NCBI RefSeq assembly: GCF_027111295.1 | Contig: NZ_CP114287.1 | Coordinates: forward strand, 5,704,001-5,768,000 | Reading direction: 5' to 3' | DNA: 64,000 bases | Source of the DNA: Flavobacterium gelatinilyticum | GTDB lineage: Bacteria > Bacteroidota > Bacteroidia > Flavobacteriales > Flavobacteriaceae | Shown: positions 17,464 through 26,817 of the stretch, one piece after another | Layout: each line of letters opens with the position of its first letter | Numbering within the stretch: position 1 is the first letter of the stretch | Notes under the pieces: model-generated | Database searches by the model: none | Told to the model about the DNA's origin: nothing | Seen by the model: only the letters and a program-made list of their open reading frames with translations | Translations under genes and position numbers: made by a program

Positions 17464-18063
17464 ATGAAAATCTTTAGTCTCACTTTATTTTTATTTATGG
17501 GTTTTTTAGGTACTCCTAATGAAGTTAAAAAAGAAATACCACCGCTTAGTCCAGAAATGGAACGATTTAATGTTCAGCTTGCAGAAGTAAAAGCTGCAAT
17601 AGCAAAAAGTAATGCCTATAGTTCTAAAATTGCTTTTTTTATAGATATGAAGATTAAATCCGGAAAAAACAGATTTTTTGTTTATGATCTGGAGAATGAA
17701 AAGATTATAGAGCAAGGTCTTGTCGCAAATGGTTCAGGATCCGAAACTAATTTGAGAGGTGAATTGAAATTTAGTAACGAACCGAATTCTAAATGTACTT
17801 CGCTGGGAAGTTATGCCATAGGAAAAGCATACAGAGGTATGTTTGGAAAATCATACAGACTTTCAGGTTTAAATGAAACCAACAGCAATGCCGAAAAAAG
17901 AGCAATCGTTTTACATCCTTACTCAGCTGTGCCAAACGAAGAGCAGGATTATTATATATACAACAGTCAGGGCTGTCCGATGGTCAGCGAGGCTTTCTTT
18001 AAAAAATTAGAAAAGATTATTGACGGCTCCAAATCAAAGATAATTTTAAACATCTACTATTAA
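17464..18063 (+). CDS. Secreted murein L,D-transpeptidase-like protein
   Basis: 199 residues. N-terminal signal sequence (about 1-18), then a YkuD-like catalytic domain of the PF13645 type: the His of IVLHPYS and the nucleophile Cys in YNSQGCPMVS form the catalytic dyad. Such proteins act on peptidoglycan stem peptides in the periplasm, either making 3-3 crosslinks or anchoring proteins. A good -7 element TAACTTTG lies at 17429-17436. Monocistronic. Confidence 0.85.
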   Translation: MKIFSLTLFLFMGFLGTPNEVKKEIPPLSPEMERFNVQLAEVKAAIAKSNAYSSKIAFFIDMKIKSGKNRFFVYDLENEKIIEQGLVANGSGSETNLRGELKFSNEPNSKCTSLGSYAIGKAYRGMFGKSYRLSGLNETNSNAEKRAIVLHPYSAVPNEEQDYYIYNSQGCPMVSEAFFKKLEKIIDGSKSKIILNIYY

Positions 18064-18073
18064 AAAGGTATGA

Positions 18074-18271
18074 GTTAAGTGTTAAAAGTTATGAGTTTAG
18101 CCCCAAATCTTTTTTGAAATTCCAAATGTCAAGCTCTGGATCTAATTTGAAATTCCAATCTCAAATTCCAAGTCCTAAATCTTTTATGTAAGCCCTAAGC
18201 TTATGCCCCCAGATCTTTTTTTGCAAGACCTCAATTGCACAAGTTTAAGCTCATAACTTTTAACCCTTAAC
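18074..18271. repeat. Intergenic element with 26-bp inverted repeats
   Basis: Left arm 18074-18099 (GTTAAGTGTTAAAAGTTATG...) and right arm 18246-18271 are inverse copies with two mismatches. The inside is low-complexity AAATTCCAA/CCTAAATC-type repeats. No coding capacity. It lies between two converging genes. Confidence 0.65.
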
Positions 18272-18284
18272 TTCTAACTTTTCT

Positions 18285-18833
18285 CTAGAATTTTTTATAC
18301 TCAACGCCATGTTTATCGGCGTACGGCAGTAAAAGTTCCATTACCTTTTTGTATTTTTTATCTACTTCTGCACCTTTAGTGTTGTCGAGCTGCTGTGCGG
18401 CCTGATTGACTTCTTCCTGAGTTTTTCCATCATCGATCATTTTGGCAATTTTAGGAAAATCGTTGGTTTGTATTTCCTGAGCATATTCAAACATGTCAAT
18501 TGCAGCCTCGATAATAGGTTTGGTTTCATCGGTTTTACTCAGGTTGTGTATCTTTTTGATGTCTTCTTTAAAAGTATTTCCATAGAAAAAATTAACAGCT
18601 TCAACACAAGTTGACGAACGCATTGATTTCTGGTCATCAGCAAGGGCTTGCAGAGTTCCGTTTTGTTTTTGCTGATAATACTCTTTAAAAACACGTTCGT
18701 AGCTTGACGGAATTTTGTTGGCGTTTAAACCTATAAGTTCAAAAACTCTGTTTGGAGAACTGTCTGTAAAAAAATTACATGAAAATAAAAAGGTTGATAC
18801 AAATACTAAGGCGATGATTTTGTGGATTTTCAT
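18285..18833 (-). CDS. Lipoprotein of unknown function
   Basis: 182 residues. Signal peptide with lipobox FSC (Cys 19). The mature part is helical and charged, with a Cys in SSTCVEAVNFF. No family recognised. Last gene of a four-gene minus-strand operon (secreted protein, two membrane proteins, lipoprotein). Confidence 0.7.
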   Translation of the reverse strand: MKIHKIIALVFVSTFLFSCNFFTDSSPNRVFELIGLNANKIPSSYERVFKEYYQQKQNGTLQALADDQKSMRSSTCVEAVNFFYGNTFKEDIKKIHNLSKTDETKPIIEAAIDMFEYAQEIQTNDFPKIAKMIDDGKTQEEVNQAAQQLDNTKGAEVDKKYKKVMELLLPYADKHGVEYKKF

Positions 18834-18850
18834 ATATAAATAATTTAATG

Positions 18851-19384
18851 TTAAACAGTTTGAACAGAGTCAGTCATTTTCTTGATTTCAGCTAAAATAT
18901 GATTTTCATATGCCGCTTGGTTTCGATCGCTTTTTTTGCCCGAACTAAAATTTTCGCTTAAGATATAGCTTTTTATAAACTGGCTTTTTCGTGCACCGAT
19001 GCTGTAATGCCAGCTTCCCATCTCAGAACTTACAAAGATAACAGCCTCATCGAGTTTCAGGATTTTTTTCTTTGCAGATAACGGACTTTCCCTGTAAACT
19101 GAATTTTCCCTGAGATCAAATGTATACTTGATTTTCGCCCGTATAAAAATATCATATAATGAATGTACGATACCATAACCGCACAAAACATAAAGCGAAT
19201 AGAACCAAACATCGTTTAGATAAACTCGAAAAAAAGGCAATAGTATCCCGCAGACAAAAATTCCTGCCAAAAACCACTGCGAAAGCAGCTGTAGTGGTTT
19301 TAATGGCTGAAATAGTAAATAGTCAGCAGTTTTTTCCAGATTGTATTTCTCCCGAATGTTCATCTCCATGTATAATTTCATCAA
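18851..19384 (-). CDS. Membrane protein with PH-like cytoplasmic part, unknown
   Basis: 177 residues with two transmembrane segments (about 34-52 and 58-80), then a beta-rich soluble domain. The start is uncertain: several ATGs lie close together (codons 1, 2, 6 and 8) and all overlap the end of the upstream gene by 41-62 bp, so translation is coupled. Architecture (two TM, then PH/YcxB-like domain) resembles its upstream neighbour. Function unknown. Confidence 0.65.
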   Translation of the reverse strand: MMKLYMEMNIREKYNLEKTADYLLFQPLKPLQLLSQWFLAGIFVCGILLPFFRVYLNDVWFYSLYVLCGYGIVHSLYDIFIRAKIKYTFDLRENSVYRESPLSAKKKILKLDEAVIFVSSEMGSWHYSIGARKSQFIKSYILSENFSSGKKSDRNQAAYENHILAEIKKMTDSVQTV

Positions 19385-19811
19385 TTTCGTTGGCTAGATT
19401 TTGCATGGCTTTACTCGTAAACCCCTGGGCAATCATGGCACATTTTTCTTTTCCGTCTTTTAAATAATAAATGTTTAAAGAAGTATTGGTTGTCAATAAA
19501 TATTGCTTTAGACGTACCAGTTCGAAATTTTGAAAATCCTGAAACGGAATTGGAAAAGGTTTGCCAATCAGCCCCATTTTTACAATAATTTCTTTTCTGT
19601 CCAGATCAATAATTACCTGTTTTGACCAAACCGAAATCAGAGAGAGAACAGACAAAATCCCAAAAATCCAGAACATAGCCATTTCCTTAATCCAGATTCC
19701 GGCACCTGCAAATGCAGCAAGCGCCAGACTGATTATTAAAGCAAAACCATATTCACGTTTCATGATATATTGATTTTCATTTTTTGTGAAATATTGCAGC
19801 TTCGTTCTCAT
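19323..19811 (-). CDS. Membrane protein with two TM segments, unknown
   Basis: 162 residues; the second Met (codon 17, MKREYGFALII) is an equally good start. Two hydrophobic segments (about 23-42 and 46-63) are followed by a strand-rich part (VIIDLDRKEIIVKMGLIGKPFPIPF) like the PH-domain half of bacterial bPH/YcxB proteins. Its first codon shares one base with the stop codon of the upstream gene. Function unknown. Confidence 0.65.
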   Translation of the reverse strand: MRTKLQYFTKNENQYIMKREYGFALIISLALAAFAGAGIWIKEMAMFWIFGILSVLSLISVWSKQVIIDLDRKEIIVKMGLIGKPFPIPFQDFQNFELVRLKQYLLTTNTSLNIYYLKDGKEKCAMIAQGFTSKAMQNLANEIDEIIHGDEHSGEIQSGKNC

Positions 19812-20266
19812 TATTCAATAGTTATGCCGTCAATAATCAAAAGATTACAGTAAATTGAGAAATACGAACTCGTATATTCTGACGCAAGCTGATCGCTTAA
19901 ACTGTCTAATTTTCCTCCTTTAAACTCAAATTTTCGCGAAGGCAGTTTTCCATAAGTATCCACCATCGTAATTTGTCCGTCGAGTCCCTTTTTGCTTGTT
20001 GCAAAAGCACGAAGAAGATTGGTGTCCTGTTTTTCGAAATCGACTGTCAGATAATAATTTCGCGTTTCTGATTGATCTGCAGCATCTTTTGGAGCACTTG
20101 ATCTTGTAAACGATACTGTAGCAGTACGAACCGGAACCGTGATTGTTTTATTGCCGTCCTTTACTGTAATTTCTACTTTAGTGCGTTTTTCTTCAAGCTG
20201 CCCATATGAGATTTGAGTTAAAAAACAGAAAGCAATTAAAAAGAATGAAAGAATTTTCTTGTTCAT
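19811..20266 (-). CDS. Small secreted beta protein (possibly Hcp/TssD-like)
   Basis: 151 residues. Signal peptide 1-22 (cut after SYG), then an all-beta domain with RNYYLTVDFEKQDTNLLRAFA and a C-terminal SSYFSIYCNLLIIDGITIE. The pattern faintly recalls the tube protein of Bacteroidota type VI-like systems, but a signal peptide is unusual for Hcp and no other T6SS gene is nearby, so I keep it as unknown. First gene of the four-gene operon. Confidence 0.6.
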   Translation of the reverse strand: MNKKILSFFLIAFCFLTQISYGQLEEKRTKVEITVKDGNKTITVPVRTATVSFTRSSAPKDAADQSETRNYYLTVDFEKQDTNLLRAFATSKKGLDGQITMVDTYGKLPSRKFEFKGGKLDSLSDQLASEYTSSYFSIYCNLLIIDGITIE

Positions 20267-20463
20267 AATAATAGTGATTTTAAAATAATTTTACAGAACA
20301 AGATTACTTCATAACCAAACCAATGACAATTGCCAATTGGTAAATGGAGCTTTTAGATTTTTATTTGGTTAATTCTGAAATATATCAGGAAATACGCGGG
20401 TTTTCGATTTTGTTTAACGCCTTGTAATGAAGAGTTTTATCTCAAAAAAAGCACTTTGAAATG

Positions 20464-20494
20464 TTTGGTCAGTCTGAAGACAATTTGTACTTTG
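20464..20494 (+). promoter_or_regulatory. Probable promoter of the LytS-type kinase gene
   Basis: TTTG (20464-20467), 20 bp spacer, TACTTTG (20488-20494), one base short of the TAnnTTTG consensus. Confidence 0.4.
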
Positions 20495-20513
20495 CCGTCA
20501 ATAACTACTATTT

Positions 20514-22526
20514 ATGTTCCAAAAACCTGCAATTTATTTCCTTAAAAAGAAGAAAATTAGTCTCTTGTTCTGCTTTTTGTTTTCTGCCCTAATTCAGGCT
20601 CAGGTTTCTCCTGTTGAACAAATGGCGGCCAATGGCTATGCAAAACGTTTTGCTGATACCACAGCCAGCATCAAAATACAAAATCAGGCACTTAATCTGG
20701 CAAAAAAAAATAATAGCAAAGACGATGAAATAATCTGTTATGCTTATCTGGCTCTTACAAAGCGAAAACAGCTTCATTTAAAAGAATTTATGCATTATGC
20801 AGATACAGCCTATTATTTGTCGCAAAATACAAATGCCCTGAGAGCAAAAGCACACGCTGCCACGGCAATGGGCGCTTTAAAATCGTATATCGAAGACAAA
20901 CCTCAGGCATTGAATTATCTGCTCGAAGGGTATAAGTTATTTTCTAAAGTAAAAGCCCACGACCAATGCGCTAAAATTGCCTCAGATATATCGTATCTTT
21001 TTTCTCCTGCCTCGCCTGTAAAAGTCGAAAAATATGCCAGAGAAGCTATGACGCACGCAGCAAAATCAGGCGATCCGGAAAGTCAGTTATATGCCAGACT
21101 TGCTTTTGGAGGTTTTATGGCCGATAATTTAGAAACAGGCGGTATTTTAGAATGGGCTGCAGCACTTAAATTCTTTGAAGAAACGGTGTCTTTGGCTGAA
21201 AAAAATGCAGATAAAATTGTAAGCAAAAGCAATATCGGGATCGCGTATGTAAATCTGGCGGATCTTTATACCAAAGGCCCAAGACCAATTGATGAAGAAG
21301 CATTTTTGCTAAATCTGCAAAAAGCAGAAACCATTGCCAAAAAATACAACATCAAAATTATTCTGCGAAGCGCCATTGGACTTAAAGGATTTTATTATAC
21401 ACAAAAAGGCGATTATGCAAAGGCAGAACTATTATTTGTTGAAGGAATTAAATATCAAAAAAGCCTTCCGTATACCGATAACTATTTGTTTGCGGCCTTT
21501 TACAACTCTTTAAAAGATGTTTCGGTTAAGAGAAAAGATTTTCAGGCGTATTATGGTTATGATACGCTTTTTACTAAATACAATCAGTTAAAATACAAAG
21601 AATCTGCACAGTCGATGCTTCAGAATGCCGATGCGAGATATGAGTCGTCTAAAAAAGCAGAACGAATCAAACAGCTCGAACTGGAAAACGAACTCGAACA
21701 AAAGAACAAATTGCTGGGTTACGGAATTGCCGGTGTTTTACTTATCGGCCTTGTTTTTATGTTCAGATCGTACCATTACCGTCAGCGATATTACCAAAAC
21801 AGAGAAGACCTTTTGCAGCAAAAACAGGAACATAACGAGCTTAAAATCCAGCTGATGGAGAAAGAAACCATCGAAAATCTGGCAGCGAGATTGTCATTAG
21901 AAAGAAGATTACTACGCTCGCAGATGGACCCGCATTTTATTTTTAATGCATTAGGAAATATCCAAAGCATGATCTTGCAGAAAGATACCATTCCGGCAGT
22001 TTCCTATCTGAATAAATTCGCCAAGCTTACCCGGCAAGTTTTGGAACAATCAAGAAAAGAAACAATCTCTCTGGATGAAGAAATCAGCACTTTAAAAAAC
22101 TATATCGAATTGCAACAGCTTCGTTTAAATAATGGTTTTGATTATGTAATTGAATGCGATGAAAATGTAGAAACTGATGCTTTAATTCCGCCTTTATTGA
22201 TTCAGCCTTTTATAGAAAATGCCGTCGAACATGGTTTAAAACCGCAGGAAAACAATGTTAGAGGTTTAATCGAGATTTATTTTGAAGAAGATGAAACAAG
22301 TCAAAGTTTAATTTGTACTATAAAAGACAACGGAATTGGATTGGCCGCTTCGAGAAAACTGAAAATTAACGACACACATCAATCCCTTTCGACCATTATA
22401 ACCGATGAAAGGCTGGCTAAAATGAAAAAAGAAAATCCAAATGCCGGATTTACTGTCAGCGAAAGAGATCTTAATACAGACAGACAGGGCTGTATAGTAA
22501 TTATAAATATTCCGATACTGCGATGA
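20514..22526 (+). CDS. LytS/YpdA-type sensor histidine kinase with TPR sensor region
   Basis: 670 residues. Signal sequence (about 10-30, cut near QAQ), a helical TPR-like periplasmic region (about 35-385), a coiled coil, one transmembrane segment (about 401-420), a second coiled coil, then the His_kinase domain with the phospho-acceptor His in SQMDPHFIFNALGNIQ and an HATPase with N-box QPFIENAVEHGLKP and IKDNGIGL. Overlaps its LytTR response regulator by 4 bp (ATGA). This is a typical Bacteroidota envelope-sensing pair; the signal is unknown. Confidence 0.9.
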   Translation: MFQKPAIYFLKKKKISLLFCFLFSALIQAQVSPVEQMAANGYAKRFADTTASIKIQNQALNLAKKNNSKDDEIICYAYLALTKRKQLHLKEFMHYADTAYYLSQNTNALRAKAHAATAMGALKSYIEDKPQALNYLLEGYKLFSKVKAHDQCAKIASDISYLFSPASPVKVEKYAREAMTHAAKSGDPESQLYARLAFGGFMADNLETGGILEWAAALKFFEETVSLAEKNADKIVSKSNIGIAYVNLADLYTKGPRPIDEEAFLLNLQKAETIAKKYNIKIILRSAIGLKGFYYTQKGDYAKAELLFVEGIKYQKSLPYTDNYLFAAFYNSLKDVSVKRKDFQAYYGYDTLFTKYNQLKYKESAQSMLQNADARYESSKKAERIKQLELENELEQKNKLLGYGIAGVLLIGLVFMFRSYHYRQRYYQNREDLLQQKQEHNELKIQLMEKETIENLAARLSLERRLLRSQMDPHFIFNALGNIQSMILQKDTIPAVSYLNKFAKLTRQVLEQSRKETISLDEEISTLKNYIELQQLRLNNGFDYVIECDENVETDALIPPLLIQPFIENAVEHGLKPQENNVRGLIEIYFEEDETSQSLICTIKDNGIGLAASRKLKINDTHQSLSTIITDERLAKMKKENPNAGFTVSERDLNTDRQGCIVIINIPILR

Positions 22527-23266
22527 TATACAAAACAATAATTATTGAAGACGAACACAGATTAAGAGAAGCTTTATCGATTATGCTCGAAATGGTTTCA
22601 GGGGACAGCATTCAGATTATCGGATATGCCGAAAGTGTTGAGGAAGCCAGGAAACTGATTGACAGGTTAAAACCGGATTTGGTTTTTATGGATATTATGC
22701 TCAAGGACGGAACCGGGTTTGATGTCCTGCAGCAAATTACGTTTAATTCGTTCCATCTTATATTTACAACTGCTTACGAACAGCATGCCGTAAATGCCTT
22801 TAAATACAGCGCAGTAGATTATCTCTTAAAACCAATTGATCCTCAGGAATTAAAAGATGCAATTGACCGAATAGAAATCCTGCAGGAAAGGGTTCTGGAA
22901 AAACAACAGATTACAGAATTGCAGACCAGTCTCACCAAAACTCCCGACAGACTGGTTCTGCCGACTCAGGAAGCAATGTATGTGGTAAAATTAGAACAGA
23001 TTCTGCGATGCGAAACGTCAGGTTCATACACTACTTTTTTCCTGACCGACGGACGAAAAATAATGGTTTCAAAACCATTAAAAAACTATGAAGATATTTT
23101 GCTGCCACCAATGTTTTTCCGCGTCCATCAGTCACATTTAATCAATGTTAATTTTATTCTGAGTTATTCGCGTGAAGGAATGATACAGATGACTGATAAA
23201 TCTTCGGTGCCTGTTTCGAGAGGAAAAAAGGAACAATTTTTTAAATTAATGAAAGACGAAGCCTGA
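22523..23266 (+). CDS. LytTR-type response regulator
   Basis: 247 residues. Receiver domain 1-~120 with acidic pair EDE (10-12), phospho-Asp in LVFMDIML, and Lys in YLLKPID. LytTR DNA-binding domain (about 145-245) with the FFRVHQSHLINVNFI core. It is the partner of the kinase it overlaps. Confidence 0.93.
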   Translation: MIYKTIIIEDEHRLREALSIMLEMVSGDSIQIIGYAESVEEARKLIDRLKPDLVFMDIMLKDGTGFDVLQQITFNSFHLIFTTAYEQHAVNAFKYSAVDYLLKPIDPQELKDAIDRIEILQERVLEKQQITELQTSLTKTPDRLVLPTQEAMYVVKLEQILRCETSGSYTTFFLTDGRKIMVSKPLKNYEDILLPPMFFRVHQSHLINVNFILSYSREGMIQMTDKSSVPVSRGKKEQFFKLMKDEA

Positions 23267-23396
23267 TTTTATGATAGTCGTTGACCGTTTATAAATTCAA
23301 TCTCTACCAATGCCAACCCAAAACAGCCAATGACAAAGTAAAGGTTTCGTTCTAGTAGCGTTGTGTCTATTTTTGTCTCAATAAATATATACAACC

Positions 23397-23726
23397 ATGA
23401 ATAATAAAACCTTATCAATCTTAAGCTATGTAACAATCATTGGCTGGATTATAGCTTTTGTAAAAAGCAAAGACACAACTCCAAAAAGCGACCTTGTTGT
23501 GTACCACCTTAAACAGGGATTTGGAATTTTTCTGCTAACCTTTGCAGTCAATATCGCACTTTCTATCGTATTGGCAGTAGTGCCTTCACTTTACTTTTTA
23601 AGCTTTGTGGGGTATGCTTTTTTAATTCTGTGGATTTTCGGAATCATCAATGCCGCGAATGAACAAAAAAGGCCTATTCCAGTAATTGGAAAAATGTTTG
23701 AAGATAAATTCGATTTTATAAACTAA
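23397..23726 (+). CDS. DUF4870-family membrane protein
   Basis: 109 residues with three transmembrane segments. LSYVTIIGWIIAF and VVYHLKQGFGIFLL match DUF4870. Function unknown. Monocistronic, 130 bp downstream of the LytTR gene. Confidence 0.8.
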   Translation: MNNKTLSILSYVTIIGWIIAFVKSKDTTPKSDLVVYHLKQGFGIFLLTFAVNIALSIVLAVVPSLYFLSFVGYAFLILWIFGIINAANEQKRPIPVIGKMFEDKFDFIN

Positions 23727-23775
23727 GCTTCAAATTTACTTTATTTAGAGTTTTTAATTTTTTTTGAATAGATTG

Positions 23776-23976
23776 TTGTTTTCAATGCATTTTCCTGTAT
23801 TTGCAGGTTGAGAATAATACATTAAAAAGCCATTTTCAGTTTCCGTTTCGTTTTAACTTGTAGTGTAGTAAAACTTCTGAAAATGTGTTTTTTAATTAAG
23901 CAGATTCTGCTGAAAATGATTTTGAATTTAATTCGTTTTTTGAAAGAGACAATGGCCATTGTCTCTTTTTTTTGTT
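23776..23976 (+). ncRNA. Candidate small RNA with promoter and perfect terminator
   Basis: TTG (23776-23778), 19 bp spacer and TATTTG (23798-23803) give a possible promoter. A perfect hairpin AAAGAGACAATGG / CCATTGTCTCTTT with a T run (23943-23976) ends the unit. Inside, CATTTTCAG pairs with CTGAAAATG, which suggests a folded RNA of about 165 nt starting near 23810. No ORF of note. The terminator could instead serve the DUF4870 gene, though it sits 217 bp behind it. Confidence 0.4.
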
Positions 23977-24118
23977 CCTGATTTTTTGATCATTACGATT
24001 TTTTTTTAACATTTAAAAACGGAAAACTTGAAAATATTTGGTTTTTTATATTAAAAAGTTAAATTTTTTCTTTTTTTTGGATTTAACAATTCTTTTCTCA
24101 ACTTTAGATTTAAAACAG

Positions 24119-24126
24119 TATATTTG
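24119..24126 (+). promoter_or_regulatory. -7 element of the stressosome operon
   Basis: TATATTTG, exact TAnnTTTG, 26 bp before the rsbR start codon. No good TTG at -33. Confidence 0.45.
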
Positions 24127-24152
24127 TTAAAGAAAATCCAAATTTAATCCAA

Positions 24153-24995
24153 ATGCAAAACAACTTACTAGGTGTCCTGAAAGAGCACGAAAACAAATTA
24201 TTAACAATATGGTCTCAAATTCTTCTGGACAGCGGATCTGGTGATGGAGCGATGGAAGAAGAAGAGTCAAAAGAATTTGCTTCGCTCTTTTTAACTGCAT
24301 TGGCTAAATCTGACGAGAAGTACAAAGATTCAACGGAATTTGAAAAAATTCAGGATCTTATTGTAGGTATCTCATCTTCAAGAGGAAAACGTGGTTTTTC
24401 ACCCAGAGAAAATGCACAATACTTGATATCATTTAAAGAAGCTTCTTCGCAGATTCTTTCAGAATTAATTCATGATCCTGCTCAGTTGTACGAAGCTAAC
24501 TCAAAACTCAATGCCATTTTAGACAATATGATGATTATGACTTTTGAAGCCTTTATGAAAGGAAGAGAGGATGTAATCTCAAGACAGATAGATGAAATTA
24601 GTGAAATTTCGACTCCTGTTATTACCGTTTGGGAAGGAATTGTTGCATTGCCAATTATTGGTACTTTAGACAGCTCAAGAACTCAGACTGTAATGGAAAG
24701 TCTTTTACAGCAGATTGTCGATACCGGAAGTTCGATTGCAATTTTGGATATTTCAGGTGTTCCGGCCGTAGACTCACTAGTGGCACAGCACCTTATAAAA
24801 ACAGTCAGTGCAACCCGTTTAATGGGAGCAGAATGTATCATAAGCGGTATCCGTCCGGAAATTGCACAAACTGTCGTGCATTTAGGAATCGATTTAAGCG
24901 GTATTACTACCAAAGCATCGCTTGCAAGTGCTTTACAAACAGCTTTTGAAATGCTGCAATTAAGTGTGGTTAAAAAAAGAAAAATTGTAGAATAA
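24153..24995 (+). CDS. RsbR-type stressosome protein
   Basis: 280 residues: an RsbRD-like N-terminal helical domain (1-150) and a STAS domain (160-270). Ser 208 (in DISGVPAVDSLVAQH) replaces the first RsbR phospho-threonine of Bacillus and Thr 240 (in SGIRPEIAQT) matches the second. These proteins form, with RsbS, the large icosahedral stressosome shell that holds RsbT until stress. First gene of a five-gene operon. Confidence 0.9.
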   Translation: MQNNLLGVLKEHENKLLTIWSQILLDSGSGDGAMEEEESKEFASLFLTALAKSDEKYKDSTEFEKIQDLIVGISSSRGKRGFSPRENAQYLISFKEASSQILSELIHDPAQLYEANSKLNAILDNMMIMTFEAFMKGREDVISRQIDEISEISTPVITVWEGIVALPIIGTLDSSRTQTVMESLLQQIVDTGSSIAILDISGVPAVDSLVAQHLIKTVSATRLMGAECIISGIRPEIAQTVVHLGIDLSGITTKASLASALQTAFEMLQLSVVKKRKIVE

Positions 24996-25011
24996 AGATT
25001 TAAGATTTTAT

Positions 25012-25410
25012 ATGGAAAGAATTCCTATACTAAAAATGGGGGATTTTCTGCTTGTTACCATACAAGTAGATTTGTATGATCAGCTGGCAGAAAATCTTGA
25101 ATCAGATTTAATAAATACCATTAGTAAACATAGTTCAAAAGGTGTATTAATTGATATCTCGGCAGTTTCGATAATCGATTCATTCATGGGACGAATTTTA
25201 GGAAATATTGCCGTAATGTCAAAAATAATGGACGCACAAACAGTTGTTGTAGGAATGCAGCCCGCAGTTGCTATAACACTGGTAGAACTTGGATTATCCT
25301 TAAATGGTGTCATAAGTGCCTTAAACGTAGAAAAAGGCATGGATTTACTTCGCTCAAAAATGCATATAAGCGATAACGAAGAGCAGGAGTATGACGACGA
25401 TAACGAATAG
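25012..25410 (+). CDS. RsbS-type STAS protein
   Basis: 132 residues, a single STAS domain. The phospho-acceptor Ser 57 lies in SIIDSFMGR, as in Bacillus RsbS. Scaffold partner of RsbR and antagonist of RsbT. The tail is acidic. Overlaps rsbT by 20 bp. Confidence 0.92.
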   Translation: MERIPILKMGDFLLVTIQVDLYDQLAENLESDLINTISKHSSKGVLIDISAVSIIDSFMGRILGNIAVMSKIMDAQTVVVGMQPAVAITLVELGLSLNGVISALNVEKGMDLLRSKMHISDNEEQEYDDDNE

Positions 25411-25807
25411 TAAAGAAGAAGCCCTGATCGTAAAAGAACAGGATGTTGTACCGCTCCGTAATCGTGTAAAAGAGTATGGCGTAAAGATTGGCATGAGTAT
25501 TTTAAATCAGACCAAACTTATTACAGCCACGAGCGAACTTGTGCGTAATCTTTTGAAATACGGAGGAGGAGGCAGAGTCATCATCGAGTCGGTCAGCAAT
25601 GGGCGCGAAAATGGTGTACGCGTTACTTTCATAGATAACGGACCAGGCATTGCCGATATTGATCTGGCAATGAAAGACGGTTACAGCACAGGCAAAAGCC
25701 TTGGATTAGGCCTGCCGGGAACAAAAAGACTTGTCAACGAATTTGACATTAAATCAGAACTGGGAAACGGAACTACCGTTACTATAACAAAATGGAAAAA
25801 TGGATAA
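25391..25807 (+). CDS. RsbT-type serine/threonine kinase
   Basis: 138 residues, GHKL ATPase fold: N-box ATSELVRNLLKYGGGG, G1 box DNGPGIAD, G2 box GLGLPGTKRLVNEF. Phosphorylates RsbR/RsbS and is then released to activate a downstream partner. In Bacillus that partner is RsbU; here no RsbU is present, and the following genes carry related ATPase domains instead. Confidence 0.93.
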   Translation: MTTITNSKEEALIVKEQDVVPLRNRVKEYGVKIGMSILNQTKLITATSELVRNLLKYGGGGRVIIESVSNGRENGVRVTFIDNGPGIADIDLAMKDGYSTGKSLGLGLPGTKRLVNEFDIKSELGNGTTVTITKWKNG

Positions 25808-26813
25808 TACGTTTTCCACTTATAAAATAGACGATCGAAGTCTAATTGCTTTTATAAAAAGAGAAATACATAATCTTGCCCTTCAAATAGGGTTTACACC
25901 TCACAGAGCAGCAGAAACAGATATTATTGTTGCAGAATTAACTTCAAACTTAATAAAATACGCAAACGGAGGTGAGCTTTTGTACAGAGCTCATTTAGAA
26001 AACGACCAGAACCAGATAGAAATTTACTGTCTGGATAAAGGCGTTGGATTTGAAAATGTCGCCAAAATTATGAACGACGGTTATTCATCTTCCAACACGC
26101 TGGGCCACGGACTGGGCTCTATTAAAAGACTCAGCAACGATTTTCAGATTTATTCTATCCGTAATTGGGGTTGTGTACAATATGTTAAAATCTGCGAAAG
26201 ATTAGACATTACACTGCCTCAATTAAAAAGCGGCCTAAATTACACTACAATTGCTGTAAATTACCCAGGAGAAAAATTATGCGGAGATGGGTATTATGTA
26301 AAACATTCTAACAAAGGTTTTCAGATATTTGTAGGAGATGGACTGGGACATGGTGAAAGTGCCAATGAAGCAGTAGAAGCAGCAATTAAAGTTTTCAGAC
26401 AGACAATAGAGTGGGAACCTGCCAGTATTTTGAGAGAGATTCACACCAAAGTAAAGAAAACCAGAGGGCTTGTTGCTACGATAGCATCGGTTGATTATAA
26501 ATCAGAAGTTTGGAATATTTGCGGTATAGGTAATATAAATACGCGTATTTATAATGGTTTAGAAAATAAAACCTATACACCGTATAACGGTATTATCGGG
26601 CATAATATACCACGGACTTTAAACAGTACGATTGTACCTTATAAAAAACATCAGATTATTATTATGCATAGTGATGGATTACGTACACGATGGAGTTTAA
26701 ACGACTTAACTTCTATTTTTAAGCAGAGCCCGGGTATAATTGCCGCTTCTTTATTTAAAGAAAATATAAGAGGTACAGACGACGCAACAATTTTGGCAGG
26801 TAAAATATTTTAG
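25800..26813 (+). CDS. RsbT-like ATPase fused to a PP2C/SpoIIE phosphatase (RsbX role)
   Basis: 337 residues. The N-terminal GHKL domain (about 10-135) has AELTSNLIKYANGG, DKGVGFENV and GHGLGSIKRL. The C-terminal PP2C-type domain (about 150-337) has FVGDGLGHGESANEA, MHSDGL and RGTDDATILAGK (metal-binding aspartates). It would dephosphorylate RsbR/RsbS and reset the stressosome, as RsbX does. The added ATPase domain may compete with or tether RsbT. Overlaps rsbT by 8 bp. Confidence 0.88.
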   Translation: MDNTFSTYKIDDRSLIAFIKREIHNLALQIGFTPHRAAETDIIVAELTSNLIKYANGGELLYRAHLENDQNQIEIYCLDKGVGFENVAKIMNDGYSSSNTLGHGLGSIKRLSNDFQIYSIRNWGCVQYVKICERLDITLPQLKSGLNYTTIAVNYPGEKLCGDGYYVKHSNKGFQIFVGDGLGHGESANEAVEAAIKVFRQTIEWEPASILREIHTKVKKTRGLVATIASVDYKSEVWNICGIGNINTRIYNGLENKTYTPYNGIIGHNIPRTLNSTIVPYKKHQIIIMHSDGLRTRWSLNDLTSIFKQSPGIIAASLFKENIRGTDDATILAGKIF

Positions 26814-26817
26814 AATA

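Noticed and set aside
19811..20266. Type VI secretion tube protein
   Set aside because: Only weak pattern likeness, a signal peptide is present, and no other T6SS genes are nearby.
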